A stretch of DNA of 36,554 nt from Smithellaceae bacterium (GTDB lineage: Bacteria; Desulfobacterota; Syntrophia; Syntrophales; Smithellaceae), in assembly GCA_028693285.1 (NCBI GenBank), contig JAQUVQ010000026.1:1-36554 (forward strand), written 5' to 3'. The number at the start of each line of letters is the position of its first letter. Position 1 is the first letter of the stretch. The translations under genes were made by a program, and so were the position numbers. Shown here in pieces: positions 16,100 through 25,366 of this stretch. The notes beneath the pieces are model-generated. The model was not told the origin of the DNA, did not search any database, and saw nothing but the letters and a program-made list of their open reading frames with translations.

Positions 16100-18799
16100 A
16101 TGGACAAGAAGATTACTGTGACAATTGACGGACAGGAAGTATCGGCGGACCCCGGGCAAACGATTCTGGAGGCGGCAAGAAATCAGGGCATTTACATCCC
16201 CACGCTTTGTCATTATTCCAGGACAACCAATGTGGGCGCCTGCCGGGTTTGCGTCGTGGAGGTGGAGAACGCGAGAAGCTACGTCGCCTCCTGCTGTGCG
16301 CCCATTACCCCCGGCATGGTGATCCGCACCAACACGCCGGCCATTCGCGCCGCGCAGAGAATGATCGTGGAGCTCATGTGGTCGTCCGGCGACCACAACT
16401 GCCTGACCTGCGAGCAAAACGGCGCCTGCGAGTTGCAGGACCTGGTGTACCGGCTGCAGATTGACAAACCCCGCTTTCCCATCGAGCATCCCGCCTACGG
16501 GCCGGACAGCACCAACACCATGATTACCCGCGACCTGAACAAGTGCATCCTCTGCGGGCGATGTGTCCGGGCCTGCAATGAAATTCAGGTCAATGAAGTG
16601 CTGGATTTCGCCAACCGCGGATCCTACGCGAAAGTCGGCCCCGCCTTTGACGCGGATTACATTGATTCGGCCTGCGTCTTCTGCGGCGAATGCGCGCAGG
16701 TCTGTCCCACGGGCGCCATCACCTTCAAACAGGCGAAATTCGCCGGCCGTCCGTGGGAACTTGCAAAAACCCGCACAACCTGCGCTTACTGCGGCGTCGG
16801 CTGCCAGATCGATCTGTACACGAAGGACAATAAAATCGTCAAAGTCATGGGCAACCGGGAATACGGCCAGCCCAATGAGGGCAGTCTTTGCGTCAAGGGC
16901 CGCTTCGGCATGGATTTTATCTCCCACCCCGACCGGCTCACCAAACCGCTCATTCGCCGCCGGAAAGGCGAAGATTTCCAGGAGGCCGCCTGGGACGAAG
17001 CATACGCCTTCATCGCGGAGAGGCTGGCGGCGGTCAAAAAGGAATACGGCCCGGACAGCATTGCCGGCCTGTCTTCCGCCCGCTGCACCAACGAGGAAAA
17101 CTACCTGTTTCAGAAATTCCTGAGGGGGGCCATCGGAACCAACAATGTCGATCACTGCGCGAGGCTCTGACACTCCGTGACGGTGGCCGGTCTGGCCGCC
17201 ACATTCGGCAGCGGAGCGATGACCAATTCGATCGATGAACTGGAATATACGGATTTGATCCTGGCCACGGGAACCAATACGACGGAAAATCATCCCGTCA
17301 TCGGCATGAAGGTCAAACGGGCCGTCCGTCAGCACGGTACGAAGCTGATCGTCATCGATCCGCGGGAAATCGATCTCGTGAAATACGCGGACATCTGGCT
17401 GAGGCAAAAACCGGGGACGGACGTCGCTGTTTTCAACGGCCTGATGAACGTGATCATCGCGGAAGGCCTTTACGACAAGGAATACGTCGCGGGGCGCACC
17501 GAAGGATTTGAAGCGCTCAAGGAAGTGGTCGCCAAATACACGCCCGAGGCCGTCGAGAAAATTTCCGGCGTTCCGGCCGAAGATCTGAAGAAAGCGGCCC
17601 GCCTGTATGCCGGGGCAGCCCGCGCCTCCATCATTTACGCGATGGGCATCACGCAGCACACCACCGGCACGGACAATGTGAAGAGCACCGCCAATCTCGC
17701 CATGCTGTGCGGCAACGTGGGCATTGAAGGGGGCGGCGTCAATCCGCTGCGCGGCCAGAACAACGTTCAGGGCGCCTGCGACATGGGCGCGCTGCCCAAC
17801 GTGTATCCGGCCTACCAGCCGGTTGCCAATGACGACGTCCGCAAGAAATTTGAGGCGGCCTGGAAAGCGGCTCTTTCCGCCAAGCCCGGCCTGACCCTGA
17901 TGGAAATCATGGCGGCGGCCGGCAGCGGAAAAGTCAAGGCGCTGTATGTCATGGGCGAAAATCCGCTGCTTTCCGACCCGGATTTGCAGCACGTCAAAAA
18001 GGAGCTGCAGAAACTGGAGCTGATGATCGTACAGGATATTTTTCTGACCGAAACGGCGCAGATGGCGGACGTGGTTCTGCCGGCCTGCGCCTTTGCCGAA
18101 AAGGAAGGGACCTTCACCAACACGGAACGGCGGGTGCAGCGCGTCCGCAAAGCGCTGGAGCCGCCCGGAGAGGCTAAAGCGGACTGGGAAATCATCTGCG
18201 GCATTTCCGGCAAAATGGGCTACCCGATGGCCTATGCGTCCGCGCGGGAAATTTGTGAGGAGGTCAGGACGGTGACGCCCAGCTATGCCGGCATTACCTA
18301 CGAACGCCTGGAAAAGGAAGGCCTTCAGTGGCCCTGCCCGACCGTCAGTCATGCGGGGACCAAATTCCTGCACAAGGACAAGTTCTCGCGCGGCCTGGGA
18401 CTGTTCACGGCTCTGGAGCATATTCCGCCCAATGAACTGCCGGATCAGGAGTATCCCTTCCTGCTTTCAACGGGCCGCGTCCTGTATCACTACCACACCG
18501 GCACGATGACGACGCGCGCCAGGGGACCCGTCGAACGCTGTCCCGAAAGCCTCGTGGAAATTCATCCGGAAGACGCCGAAAGGCTGGGCATTGCCGATGG
18601 ACAGAAGGTCAAAGTGACGTCCCGTCGCGGCAAGGTGGAAGCCAAAGCCCATATCACGGAAAAGAGCGCGCCCGGATCGATCTTCATGAACTTCCATTTC
18701 AACGAGGCGCCCGTGAATTTCCTGACCAATCCGGCGCTGGATCCCATCGGTAAGATTCCTGAATACAAGGTCTGCGCGGTAAAGCTGGAAGCAGCCTGA
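16100..18799 (+). CDS. fdhF: cytoplasmic formate dehydrogenase alpha subunit with NuoG-like N-terminus, selenoprotein (first of tandem pair)
   Basis: This protein is 899 residues long when TGA at 17168-17170 is read as Sec357. The N-terminus is NuoG-like: a [2Fe-2S] ferredoxin (Cys37, 48, 51, 65), a His-Cys3 [4Fe-4S] site (His99, Cys101, 104, 110) and two more [4Fe-4S] sets (Cys149/152/155/159 and 192/195/198/202). The molybdopterin domain follows with its own cluster (Cys228, 231, 235, 264). There is no export signal, so it acts in the cytoplasm, oxidising formate or reducing CO2 with electrons from NAD(P)H- or ferredoxin-linked partners. Such proteins usually pair with NuoEF/HydBC-like subunits, which are not next to it. 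AACTGGAGAAAG precedes the ATG. The gene appears monocistronic, ended by a hairpin at 18833-18869. Confidence 0.93.
17168..17200 (+). promoter_or_regulatory. selenocysteine UGA and SECIS hairpin, first cytoplasmic FDH
   Basis: GGTGGCC (17182-17188) pairs with GGCCGCC (17194-17200), one wobble, around the loop GGTCT (17189-17193). The loop begins 19 bases after the UGA, the same distance as GGUCU in E. coli fdhF. Confidence 0.85.
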
Positions 18800-18832
18800 T
18801 GCTCAACGGCCTTCGGGCCATTGCCCCTTTGA

Positions 18833-18869
18833 GAGCGTTCCCGGAAGGATTTCGGTTCCGGGAACGCTC
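18833..18869 (+). terminator. terminator hairpin after the first cytoplasmic FDH gene
   Basis: A perfect 14-base inverted repeat (18833-18846 with 18856-18869) with a nine-base loop, followed by a pyrimidine-rich tract with TTTTT at about 18880. Confidence 0.7.
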
Positions 18870-18959
18870 AACCCCTTCTTTTTCACCTTCCGTGTTTTTT
18901 TGCAGATCATCATTATTGCTGTGTTTTTTCTTCAATTCCATTCCCATGCATTTTGCGAG

Positions 18960-18988
18960 TTGACATCAGGGAAATAGTTTTGTATGGA
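18960..18988 (+). promoter_or_regulatory. candidate sigma-70 promoter of the second cytoplasmic FDH gene
   Basis: TTGACA (18960-18965) and TATGGA (18983-18988) with a 17-base spacer; transcription would start near 18995. Confidence 0.6.
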
Positions 18989-19001
18989 AGAGCTCACTTT
19001 A

Positions 19002-19019
19002 TATGTCACTTAAGGCATA
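19002..19019. promoter_or_regulatory. ModE-like palindrome downstream of the second cytoplasmic FDH promoter
   Basis: TATGT-CACTTAAG-GCATA differs from the pattern by one base. It covers about +7 to +24 of the expected transcript, a position typical of repression. Confidence 0.6.
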
Positions 19020-19058
19020 TATCATTGATGTCATAAGTGATTTTCAGGAGACGGAAAA

Positions 19059-21761
19059 ATGAGTGACACATTTATTTTAAACGGCAAGGAGACGCCCTAT
19101 ACGCCGGGGCAAATGATTCTCGAAGCGGCGAAAAACGGCGGCATTGAGATTCCAACCCTCTGTTATCTGAAAGGCTCGACGCCCACCGGCGCCTGCCGCA
19201 TCTGCCTGGTGGAGGTCAAGGGCGCCCGCTCGCTGATGGCGGCCTGCTCAACGCCGGTTACGCCGGGCATGGAGGTTTTCACGGAAACCGCCCTCGTCCA
19301 TCAGGCCAGAAAGCTTAATGTGGAACTGCTGCTTTCCAGCGGCACGCACAACTGCCTGGTCTGCGAGGCCAACGGCAACTGCCGCCTGCAGGATCTGGCC
19401 TATTTTTACAAAATCACCGATCTGCGGTTTGAGGAAAAAGCCGCGAGCGATATTTATCCAAAGGAAGACCAGAATCCTCTGATCGTGCGCGACTTCAGCC
19501 GCTGCATTCTCTGCGGCCGCTGCGTGCAGGCCTGCAACGAGGTGATGGTCAACCGGGCGATCTCTCAGGGGTACCGCGGCAAGGAAAGCAAGATCGTCAC
19601 CGGCGGCGACCTGCCCTATCATGAAAGCGAATGCGTTTTCTGCGGGCAGTGCGTGGAAGTCTGCCCGGTCGGGGCGCTGACCGAAAAGAAGGCCAAGGGT
19701 CTGGGTCGCCCGTGGGAAATCAAAAAAATCCGCACCACCTGTCCCTACTGCGGCGTTGGCTGCCAGCAGTGGCTGCACGTCAAGGACGGCAAAATCGTGA
19801 AGGTGACGGCGGTGGAAGACGCCCAGCCGAACCAGGGCCGCCTGTGCGTGAAAGGCCGGTTCGCCTACGACTTCATCTACTCGGAGGAGCGGCTCAAAAC
19901 GCCGCTGATCCGCGAGGCAAACGGCGAATTCCGGGAAGCCTCCTGGGATGAAGCGCTGGACCTGGTGGCCGAAAAATTCAAGGAAATCATCAAAAAAGAC
20001 GGGCCGGACGCCATTGCCGGCGTGAGCTGCGCCCGCAGCATCAACGAAGATTCCTACCAGATGCAGAAATTCTTCCGCGCGGTGATCGGCACCAACAACA
20101 TCGATCACTGCGCTCGTACCTGACACGCCCCCACCGTCGCCGGTCTGGCGACTTCTTTCGGTTCGGGCGCGATGACCAACTCTTTCGCCGATTACGCGAA
20201 GGCCAAAATGATTATTCTGGTGGGCACCAATATCACCGAAGCGCATCCGGTCGCTTCGACGTTCGTCAAAGACGCGGCGCTGGCCGGCGCCAGGCTGATC
20301 GTGATCGATCCGCGGCGCACGGATATGGTGGATTTTGCCGAGATGCACGTGCCGCTGAAGGTTGGCTCCGACGTGGCCCTGATCAACGGCGTGATGAACG
20401 TGCTCATCGAGGAAAATCTGTACGACAAAAAATATGTGGATTCCTGCACGGAAGGATTTGAAGACCTCAAAAAGAAAGTGATGGAATATCCGCCCGAGCG
20501 GGCCGCGGAAATCAGCGGCATTCCCGCCGACGCCATCCGCGAGCTGGCGCGCAAAATGGCGTCCGTCAAACCGGCCATGCTGATGTACACGCTGGGCATC
20601 ACCGAGCACATCTGCGGCGTGAACAACGTCATGTCCTGCGCCAATCTTCAGATGCTCCTGGGCAACGTCGGCGTTGAATGCGGCGGCGTCAATCCGCAGC
20701 GCGGCCAGAACAACGTTCAGGGCGCCTGCGACATGGGCGCGCTGCCCAATGTTTTCCCCGGCTATCAGCCGGTGGCCAATGCGGACGCCCGAGCCAAGTT
20801 TGCCAAAGCATGGAATGTGAAATCGCTGCCGGACAAGCCAGGCATGATGATGCCGACGATGATGAAAAATCTGACGACCGGAAAGGTCAAAGGCTTCTAT
20901 GTCTTTGGTGAGAACCTGGCCAACACCGAGCCGGATATTAAACATGTTGAACATGAGCTGCAATCCGCGGAGTTCCTGGTTTGCCAGGATATTTTCCCGA
21001 CGGAAACCACGCGCTTCGCCCATGTCATTCTGCCGGCTGCCGCCTGGAGCGAGAACGACGGCACCTTTGCCAGTTCGGAGCGGCGCGTCAACCGCGTGCG
21101 CACGGCCAGTGTGCCGCCCGGGGATGCCAAACCCAACTGGTGGATCTTCAAAGAGCTGGCGAAGCGATTCGGCCACGAGTGGGCATCCGCGAGCGCTCAG
21201 GAAATCTGGGACAACGAAGTGTCCGTGCTGGCGCCTTCCATGGCGGGAATCAAATACGCCCGTCTGGAAAATGACGGTCTGCAGTGGCCGTGCCCCGGCG
21301 CAGAGCATCCGGGCACGCCGACGCTGCACAAGGGCGGAAAATTCACCCGCGGTCTGGGCATGCTGAAAGCCATCGACTATATTCCGCCCGCGGAAGTTCC
21401 CGATCCGGAGTATCCGTTTGTGCTCTCCACCGGAAGACGCCTGTACCATTACCACACGCGGACGCAGACCGGGCGCTCCGCCGGCATCAACGATCTGTTG
21501 GGCGAGGAGACGGCCGATATTTCCGCGGCCGATGCCCAGGCCAAAGGCATTTCCGACGGTGAAAAAATCTCCGTTAAATCCCGGCGCGGCGAGGTGGTCG
21601 TAAAGGCGCGCGTGACGAAGGAAATCCCCCCCGGTTTGGTCTGGATGGCGTTTCATTTCCGGGAAGCCTGCGCCAACTGGCTCACCAATCCGGTATATGA
21701 TCCCGTAACGCAGACGGCGGAATACAAGGCCTGCGCGGTGAGGATCGACAAATTGAGATAA
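19059..21761 (+). CDS. fdhF: cytoplasmic formate dehydrogenase alpha subunit with NuoG-like N-terminus, selenoprotein (second of tandem pair)
   Basis: A paralogue of the preceding gene with the same architecture: 900 residues with TGA at 20121-20123 read as Sec355. Ligands visible are Cys35/46/49/63 for [2Fe-2S], His97 with Cys99/102/108, Cys149/152/155/159, Cys192/195/198/202 and, in the molybdopterin domain, Cys228/231/235/263. There is no signal peptide, so it is cytoplasmic. The two proteins are clearly homologous but differ throughout, so this is an old duplication, unlike the recent exchange between the membrane FDHs. The gene has its own promoter, a ModE-like site just after it, an AGGAGA site before ATG 19059, and a strong terminator. 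Separate control suggests different conditions or metals (molybdenum or tungsten) for the two enzymes. Confidence 0.93.
20121..20152 (+). promoter_or_regulatory. selenocysteine UGA and SECIS hairpin, second cytoplasmic FDH
   Basis: GTCGCC (20136-20141) and GGCGAC (20147-20152) form a perfect six-base stem with the loop GGTCT (20142-20146), which begins 19 bases after the UGA. Confidence 0.88.
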
Positions 21762-21768
21762 CGGCCGT

Positions 21769-21806
21769 AAAAAAACATCCCGCAGCGAAAATGCGGGATG
21801 TTTTTT
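21769..21806 (+). terminator. strong intrinsic terminator after the second cytoplasmic FDH gene
   Basis: ACATCCCGCA (21775-21784) pairs perfectly with TGCGGGATGT (21792-21801), followed by six T. A-rich sequence on the left makes it potentially bidirectional. Confidence 0.9.
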
Positions 21807-21815
21807 GTGCAAATC

Positions 21816-21833
21816 TATGTTATTTTAGACATA
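21816..21833. promoter_or_regulatory. ModE-like palindrome in front of modA
   Basis: TATGT-TATTTTAG-ACATA is an exact match to the pattern, 25 bases before the modA ATG and directly after the preceding terminator, so it overlaps any promoter that modA could have here. This is the classical place for ModE repression of modABC. Confidence 0.65.
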
Positions 21834-21858
21834 CTTGAAAGAGAGAAAAACAGTTGCC

Positions 21859-22605
21859 ATGAAAAAAACCATTCTTGTTATTGTTCTTTTGTTGAGCGTC
21901 CTTGCGGCGCCCTTTCAGGTTCCGGCCCAGGATAAAATTTCCGTGGGAGTGGCGGCCAACTTCATTTCCGCCTTTAAAGAGATCGCGGCGGCTTTTGAAG
22001 AGCAGACCGGCGTGAAGGTGGAAGCGACATTTTCTTCGACGGGCAACCTGTACAGCCAGATCAAGAACGGCGCGCCTTATGACGTGTTTCTGGCCGCGGA
22101 TGAAAAGCGGCCGGATCTGCTTCATCAGGAAGGATTGGCGGACGGGACGTTTATTTATGCCCGCGGTCAGGCCATTTTGTGGTCGGCGGATCCCAATTTT
22201 TGCAAAGCGCCGACCTGGCGGGAAGCTCTGAAAAACGACCGGATCAAAAAGATCTCCATCGCCAATCCCGTCACCGCTCCCTACGGCGCGGCGGCGAAGT
22301 CGGCCCTGCAAAAAGCCGGACTGTGGGATGCGCTGCAGAGCAAACTGGTCAACGGCCAGGATATTGCGCAGGCGTTCCAGTATGCGAACACGGGCGCCGT
22401 GGATGCCGGCTTCTGCGCTCTTTCCGCCGCGGCAAGCCGAGAGGGGAAAAACGGCTGCTACTTCAGCATTACGGAAGCGCCGGATATCGTGCAGGCCGGG
22501 TGCGTTTTGAAAAAAACCAAAAATCCAAAAAGCGCCGAACTGTTTATGGCCTATCTGCTTGGCGCGGACGCCGTCAAAACGAAGAAGAAATACGGTTACC
22601 GGTAA
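21859..22605 (+). CDS. modA: molybdate/tungstate-binding periplasmic protein ModA
   Basis: The 248-residue precursor has a Sec signal peptide (residues 1-23, cleavage after VPAQ or near it) and a type-II periplasmic binding protein fold typical of ModA: 'ISVGVAANFISAFKEIAAAFEEQ' near residues 27-49 (split here), 'FSSTGNLYSQIKNGAPYDVFLAAD' and 'ANPVTAPYGAAA'. These contain the serine residues that usually bind the oxyanion. It captures molybdate or tungstate for ModBC. An upstream TTG at 21835 is in frame, but the ATG at 21859 gives the normal signal peptide. It is the first gene of a tight operon (2-base gap to modB), preceded by a ModE-like palindrome. Mo versus W preference cannot be read from the sequence. 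Confidence 0.93.
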   Translation: MKKTILVIVLLLSVLAAPFQVPAQDKISVGVAANFISAFKEIAAAFEEQTGVKVEATFSSTGNLYSQIKNGAPYDVFLAADEKRPDLLHQEGLADGTFIYARGQAILWSADPNFCKAPTWREALKNDRIKKISIANPVTAPYGAAAKSALQKAGLWDALQSKLVNGQDIAQAFQYANTGAVDAGFCALSAAASREGKNGCYFSITEAPDIVQAGCVLKKTKNPKSAELFMAYLLGADAVKTKKKYGYR

Positions 22606-22607
22606 AT

Positions 22608-23267
22608 ATGGATTATCTCGCTCTTTACGTGACGCTGAAACTGGCCCTGGCAACAACCATCGTTTTGATGATTCTGGCCGCGCCGGTGGCCTATCTGCTG
22701 GCCTACGCCCGTTTCCCCGGAAAATCGCTCGTGGAGGCGCTCATTTATCTGCCGATGGCCCTGCCGCCGACCGTGATCGGATTTTATCTGATCATCCTGA
22801 TGGGACCCCGGGGCTGGGCCGGGCGAGTATGGGAAGCCGCAACCGGCGGATCGCTTTTGTTCACCTTTCTGGGCATCACGATCGCGTCCGTCATTTATTC
22901 CATTCCGTTTGCCGTTCAGCCGATGAAAGCGGCCTTTTCCAGGATTGACCGCCGCCTGCTGGAAAGCGCCTATATTCTCGGCCTGTCGAAGCGGGCGGCC
23001 TTTTTGCGGGTCATTATTCCCAACTCGGTTTCCGGCATCGCCGCCGCGGCGGTGCTGGTTTTTCTGCACTCGATCGGCGCATTCGGCGTTTTGCTGATGG
23101 TCGGCGGCAGCGTTCCCGGAGAAACCAAGGTGGCGTCCATCGCCATTTATGAGGCCGTCGAAATGATGAACTACGAGGCGGCGGGGCTGATTGCGCTCAG
23201 CTTTATTCCGATCAGCTATGCCTTTTTGCTGCTCGTCAACCGACTCAACGCGAGGGCCGGCGCATGA
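22608..23267 (+). CDS. modB: molybdate ABC transporter permease ModB
   Basis: This 219-residue permease has five to six membrane helices and the EAA-type loop for the ATPase contact ('ESAYILGLSKRAAFLRVIIPNSVSGI', here residues 119-144, with the conserved G at 126). The start 'LALYVTLKLALATT' and 'YLPMALPPTVIGFYLI' are typical ModB segments. It forms the inner-membrane channel through which molybdate delivered by ModA is moved using ATP hydrolysis by ModC. The ATG at 22608 lies two bases after the modA stop; the stop overlaps the modC start (ATGA), so translation is coupled. Confidence 0.93.
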   Translation: MDYLALYVTLKLALATTIVLMILAAPVAYLLAYARFPGKSLVEALIYLPMALPPTVIGFYLIILMGPRGWAGRVWEAATGGSLLFTFLGITIASVIYSIPFAVQPMKAAFSRIDRRLLESAYILGLSKRAAFLRVIIPNSVSGIAAAAVLVFLHSIGAFGVLLMVGGSVPGETKVASIAIYEAVEMMNYEAAGLIALSFIPISYAFLLLVNRLNARAGA

Positions 23268-23977
23268 TCCTTTCCGCCTCGTTCAGCAAGAGACTGAAAT
23301 ATTTCAACCTGGAGCTTTCGCTTTCGTGCCGGCCGGGAAAGATGGCCGTGATGATCGGGCCCTCCGGCGGCGGCAAGACCACGGTCATTCGAATGCTGGC
23401 GGGGCTTACGGCGCCGGACGCCGGACGGGTGGTTTTCGGCGATGAAGTCTGGTTTGATTCCGCAAGGAATATTCATCTGAAGCCTCAGAAGCGAAGGCTG
23501 GGGTATGTCTTTCAGGACTACAGCCTTTTTCCGCATCTCAATCTGTTTGACAACGCGGCGTTTGCCGCGGAAAGCAAAAAAGAGGTCGAAGAACTCTTCG
23601 AGCTTTTCAAGATCAGCCATTTGAAAAAGCGCAGGCCCCACATGGTTTCCGGCGGCGAGCGTCAGCGCTGCGCGATCTGCCAGGCGCTGGCCCGTCATCC
23701 GCGTCTGCTTCTGCTCGATGAGCCTTTTTCCGCGCTGGATGTGGTCACGCGCCGCGGGCTGCGCGAAGAGCTGAAGAGCCTCAAAGGGAGGCTGTCCTGT
23801 CCCGTGATCTACGTGACGCACGACATTCATGAAGCCCTGTTCCTGGCCGATGAGATTCTGCCGGTCGTGGACGGAAGAATCGACCGCGGCTGGATGCAGC
23901 GGACCATCACCCGGGAGCCGGGAGAGGGTGCGGCGGCCCGTGGAGCGCGCGAGCCGCGCCTGTCGCTGGTCTATTAA
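23264..23977 (+). CDS. modC: molybdate ABC transporter ATPase ModC, short form
   Basis: The 237-residue ATPase has a Walker A motif GPSGGGKT (residues 32-39), Q-loop 'YVFQDYSLFPH', ABC signature VSGGERQR (about 126-133), Walker B LLLLDEPFSALD and the switch histidine in 'YVTHDIHEAL'. It hydrolyses ATP to power ModB. The protein stops right after the nucleotide-binding domain, so the C-terminal molybdate-binding TOBE/Mop domain of the roughly 350-residue E. coli ModC is missing, and trans-inhibition by molybdate should not occur. The start overlaps modB by four bases. The last 20 residues are arginine/alanine-rich and probably disordered. Confidence 0.9.
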   Translation: MILSASFSKRLKYFNLELSLSCRPGKMAVMIGPSGGGKTTVIRMLAGLTAPDAGRVVFGDEVWFDSARNIHLKPQKRRLGYVFQDYSLFPHLNLFDNAAFAAESKKEVEELFELFKISHLKKRRPHMVSGGERQRCAICQALARHPRLLLLDEPFSALDVVTRRGLREELKSLKGRLSCPVIYVTHDIHEALFLADEILPVVDGRIDRGWMQRTITREPGEGAAARGAREPRLSLVY

Positions 23978-23986
23978 GGAGAATTG

Positions 23987-24583
23987 ATGAACATCTGTAC
24001 CTATTCCTACGAAGAATACATTCACCTGGTGAAATCCTTTCACGGCACGCTGGCGCCGGGGCTGCTCATCGGCGGCTTCATCGTGGATCTGGCGATGAAG
24101 CATCTGCCGGAGGGGGAATTTTTCGACGCCGTCTGCGAGACGCCGGTCTGCCTTCCCGACGCCGTGCAGATTTTGACCCCCTGCACGATCGGCAACGGCT
24201 GGTTGAGCATTGTCCCTTTCGGCAAATTTGCCGTAACCCTGTATGAAAAATACAGCGGAAAGGGTGTGCGGGTTTATCTGGATACGAAAAAACTGGAGGC
24301 TTGGCCGGAAGTGCGCGACTGGTACTTCAAAAAAAAGAAAAAAGATGAGCAGGATGCGGAAGCGCTTTTCGCGCAGATTCGGGAAGCGGGACACCGCCTG
24401 CTCAGCGTCCGGCACGTGCAGGTTGAACCGGAGAAAGTCCGCCGCAAAAAAATGGGTCCGGTGGCCGTCTGCCCGGTCTGCGGCGAGGCCTATCCGACCC
24501 GCGACGGAGACAAATGCCGGAGCTGCCGGGGCGAAACGCCCTACACGGATGTGGTTGCCGAAAACGAAAAGGAAAAGATATGA
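23987..24583 (+). CDS. FmdE-family protein with C-terminal zinc ribbon
   Basis: This protein of about 198 residues matches the FmdE family (named after a formylmethanofuran dehydrogenase-associated protein). 'FHGTLAPGLLIGGFIVDLAM' (residues 18-37) and 'DAVCETPVCLPDAVQILTPCTIGNGWL' (split, with its cysteines) form the core. A CPVC...CRSC zinc ribbon follows near residues 160-180. Family members occur next to molybdate genes and molybdo- or tungsten enzymes, but their reaction is unknown. The TTG three bases upstream could also start translation, but the AAGGAG spacing fits ATG 23987. It lies directly after modC and its stop overlaps the next start (ATGA), so it is part of the mod operon; a role in metal handling is inferred. 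Confidence 0.85.
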   Translation: MNICTYSYEEYIHLVKSFHGTLAPGLLIGGFIVDLAMKHLPEGEFFDAVCETPVCLPDAVQILTPCTIGNGWLSIVPFGKFAVTLYEKYSGKGVRVYLDTKKLEAWPEVRDWYFKKKKKDEQDAEALFAQIREAGHRLLSVRHVQVEPEKVRRKKMGPVAVCPVCGEAYPTRDGDKCRSCRGETPYTDVVAENEKEKI

Positions 24584-25350
24584 CCGCGTTCAACGAGGGT
24601 CTCTCGCTGCGCCGCCTTTATGAGAGGCTCATGCCGGCCGCAAAAGACCGGCGGATCGCCGATTTGCGCATCGGCTTGAGCTACGCGGGGGTTCTCATGG
24701 ATAACGGCGCGGCGGGACTGGCGGCCGTGCTGCCGGATTCCCCGCCGCGCGGATGCACCGTCTTGCAGGGCGCGGGGACATTTGCGGGTTCATCCGCTTC
24801 CGATGTGCTCCAGTATCTCGTCCATGGCAAAAATGCCCTGCATCGCGCCATGGGCGTAGCGGCCGCCAATGCGCTTGCGGGAAGCCCCGGAAAACCGGCG
24901 GAAGACCGCGAGGCAACCACCTATTTTGATTTGAAACCGGGTGAAAACGTTGCGATGGTCGGTCTTTTTGCGCCGCTGGTCGAACGCATCCGCAAAACCG
25001 GGGCGAAGCTGACGGTCATTGAAAAAAATCCTGAACGCATCGATCTGCTGTCCGCGGAAGACAGGCGCAGGGCGCTGGGCGAATGCAATGTCGCCATCAT
25101 CACGGCCACGACGCTGCTCAACAGCACCTTTGAAGAAACGATCGGCCTTTTGGGAGCGCCGCGCATCGTCGCGTTGATGGGTCCTTCCACTCCGCTTGTG
25201 CCCGAAGCGTTCAAGGATACCCCCGTCACGCATCTGGGCGGCGCCGTCGTCGCCGACTGCTCCCGCGTTCTGCGGATCATCTCCGAAGGCGGCGGCACGC
25301 CGGCTCTTCGTCCCTACCTGCGGTTTGTGAATCTGACGATCGGCGCATGA
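24580..25350 (+). CDS. DUF364/DUF4213 protein (putative heavy-metal chelation family)
   Basis: The 256-residue protein has an N-terminal DUF4213-like part ('RIADLRIGLSYAGVLMDNG' near residues 25-43) and a C-terminal Rossmann-like DUF364 part ('NVAMVGLFAPLVERI', 'LTVIEKNPERIDLL', 'IITATTLLNSTFEETI', 'IVALMGPSTPLVPEAF'). Proteins of this family are widespread in anaerobes near metal-uptake genes and are described only as putative heavy-metal chelators. It is the last gene of modABC-fmdE-DUF364, with a four-base overlap to the preceding stop; an upstream in-frame ATG exists but lies inside the FmdE gene. It is convergent with the MFS gene after 16 bases. Confidence 0.85.
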   Translation: MTAFNEGLSLRRLYERLMPAAKDRRIADLRIGLSYAGVLMDNGAAGLAAVLPDSPPRGCTVLQGAGTFAGSSASDVLQYLVHGKNALHRAMGVAAANALAGSPGKPAEDREATTYFDLKPGENVAMVGLFAPLVERIRKTGAKLTVIEKNPERIDLLSAEDRRRALGECNVAIITATTLLNSTFEETIGLLGAPRIVALMGPSTPLVPEAFKDTPVTHLGGAVVADCSRVLRIISEGGGTPALRPYLRFVNLTIGA

Positions 25351-25366
25351 TGCAGCGGTCCGCGGA

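Noticed and set aside
19248..21812. Very long antisense open frame (854 codons) over the second cytoplasmic FDH gene, with similar ones over the first (16019-18421) and over the MoxR/VWA pair (4733-6826)
   Set aside because: They lie exactly opposite well-identified genes, have no family resemblance or ribosome sites, and arise from the GC-rich third codon positions of the sense genes.
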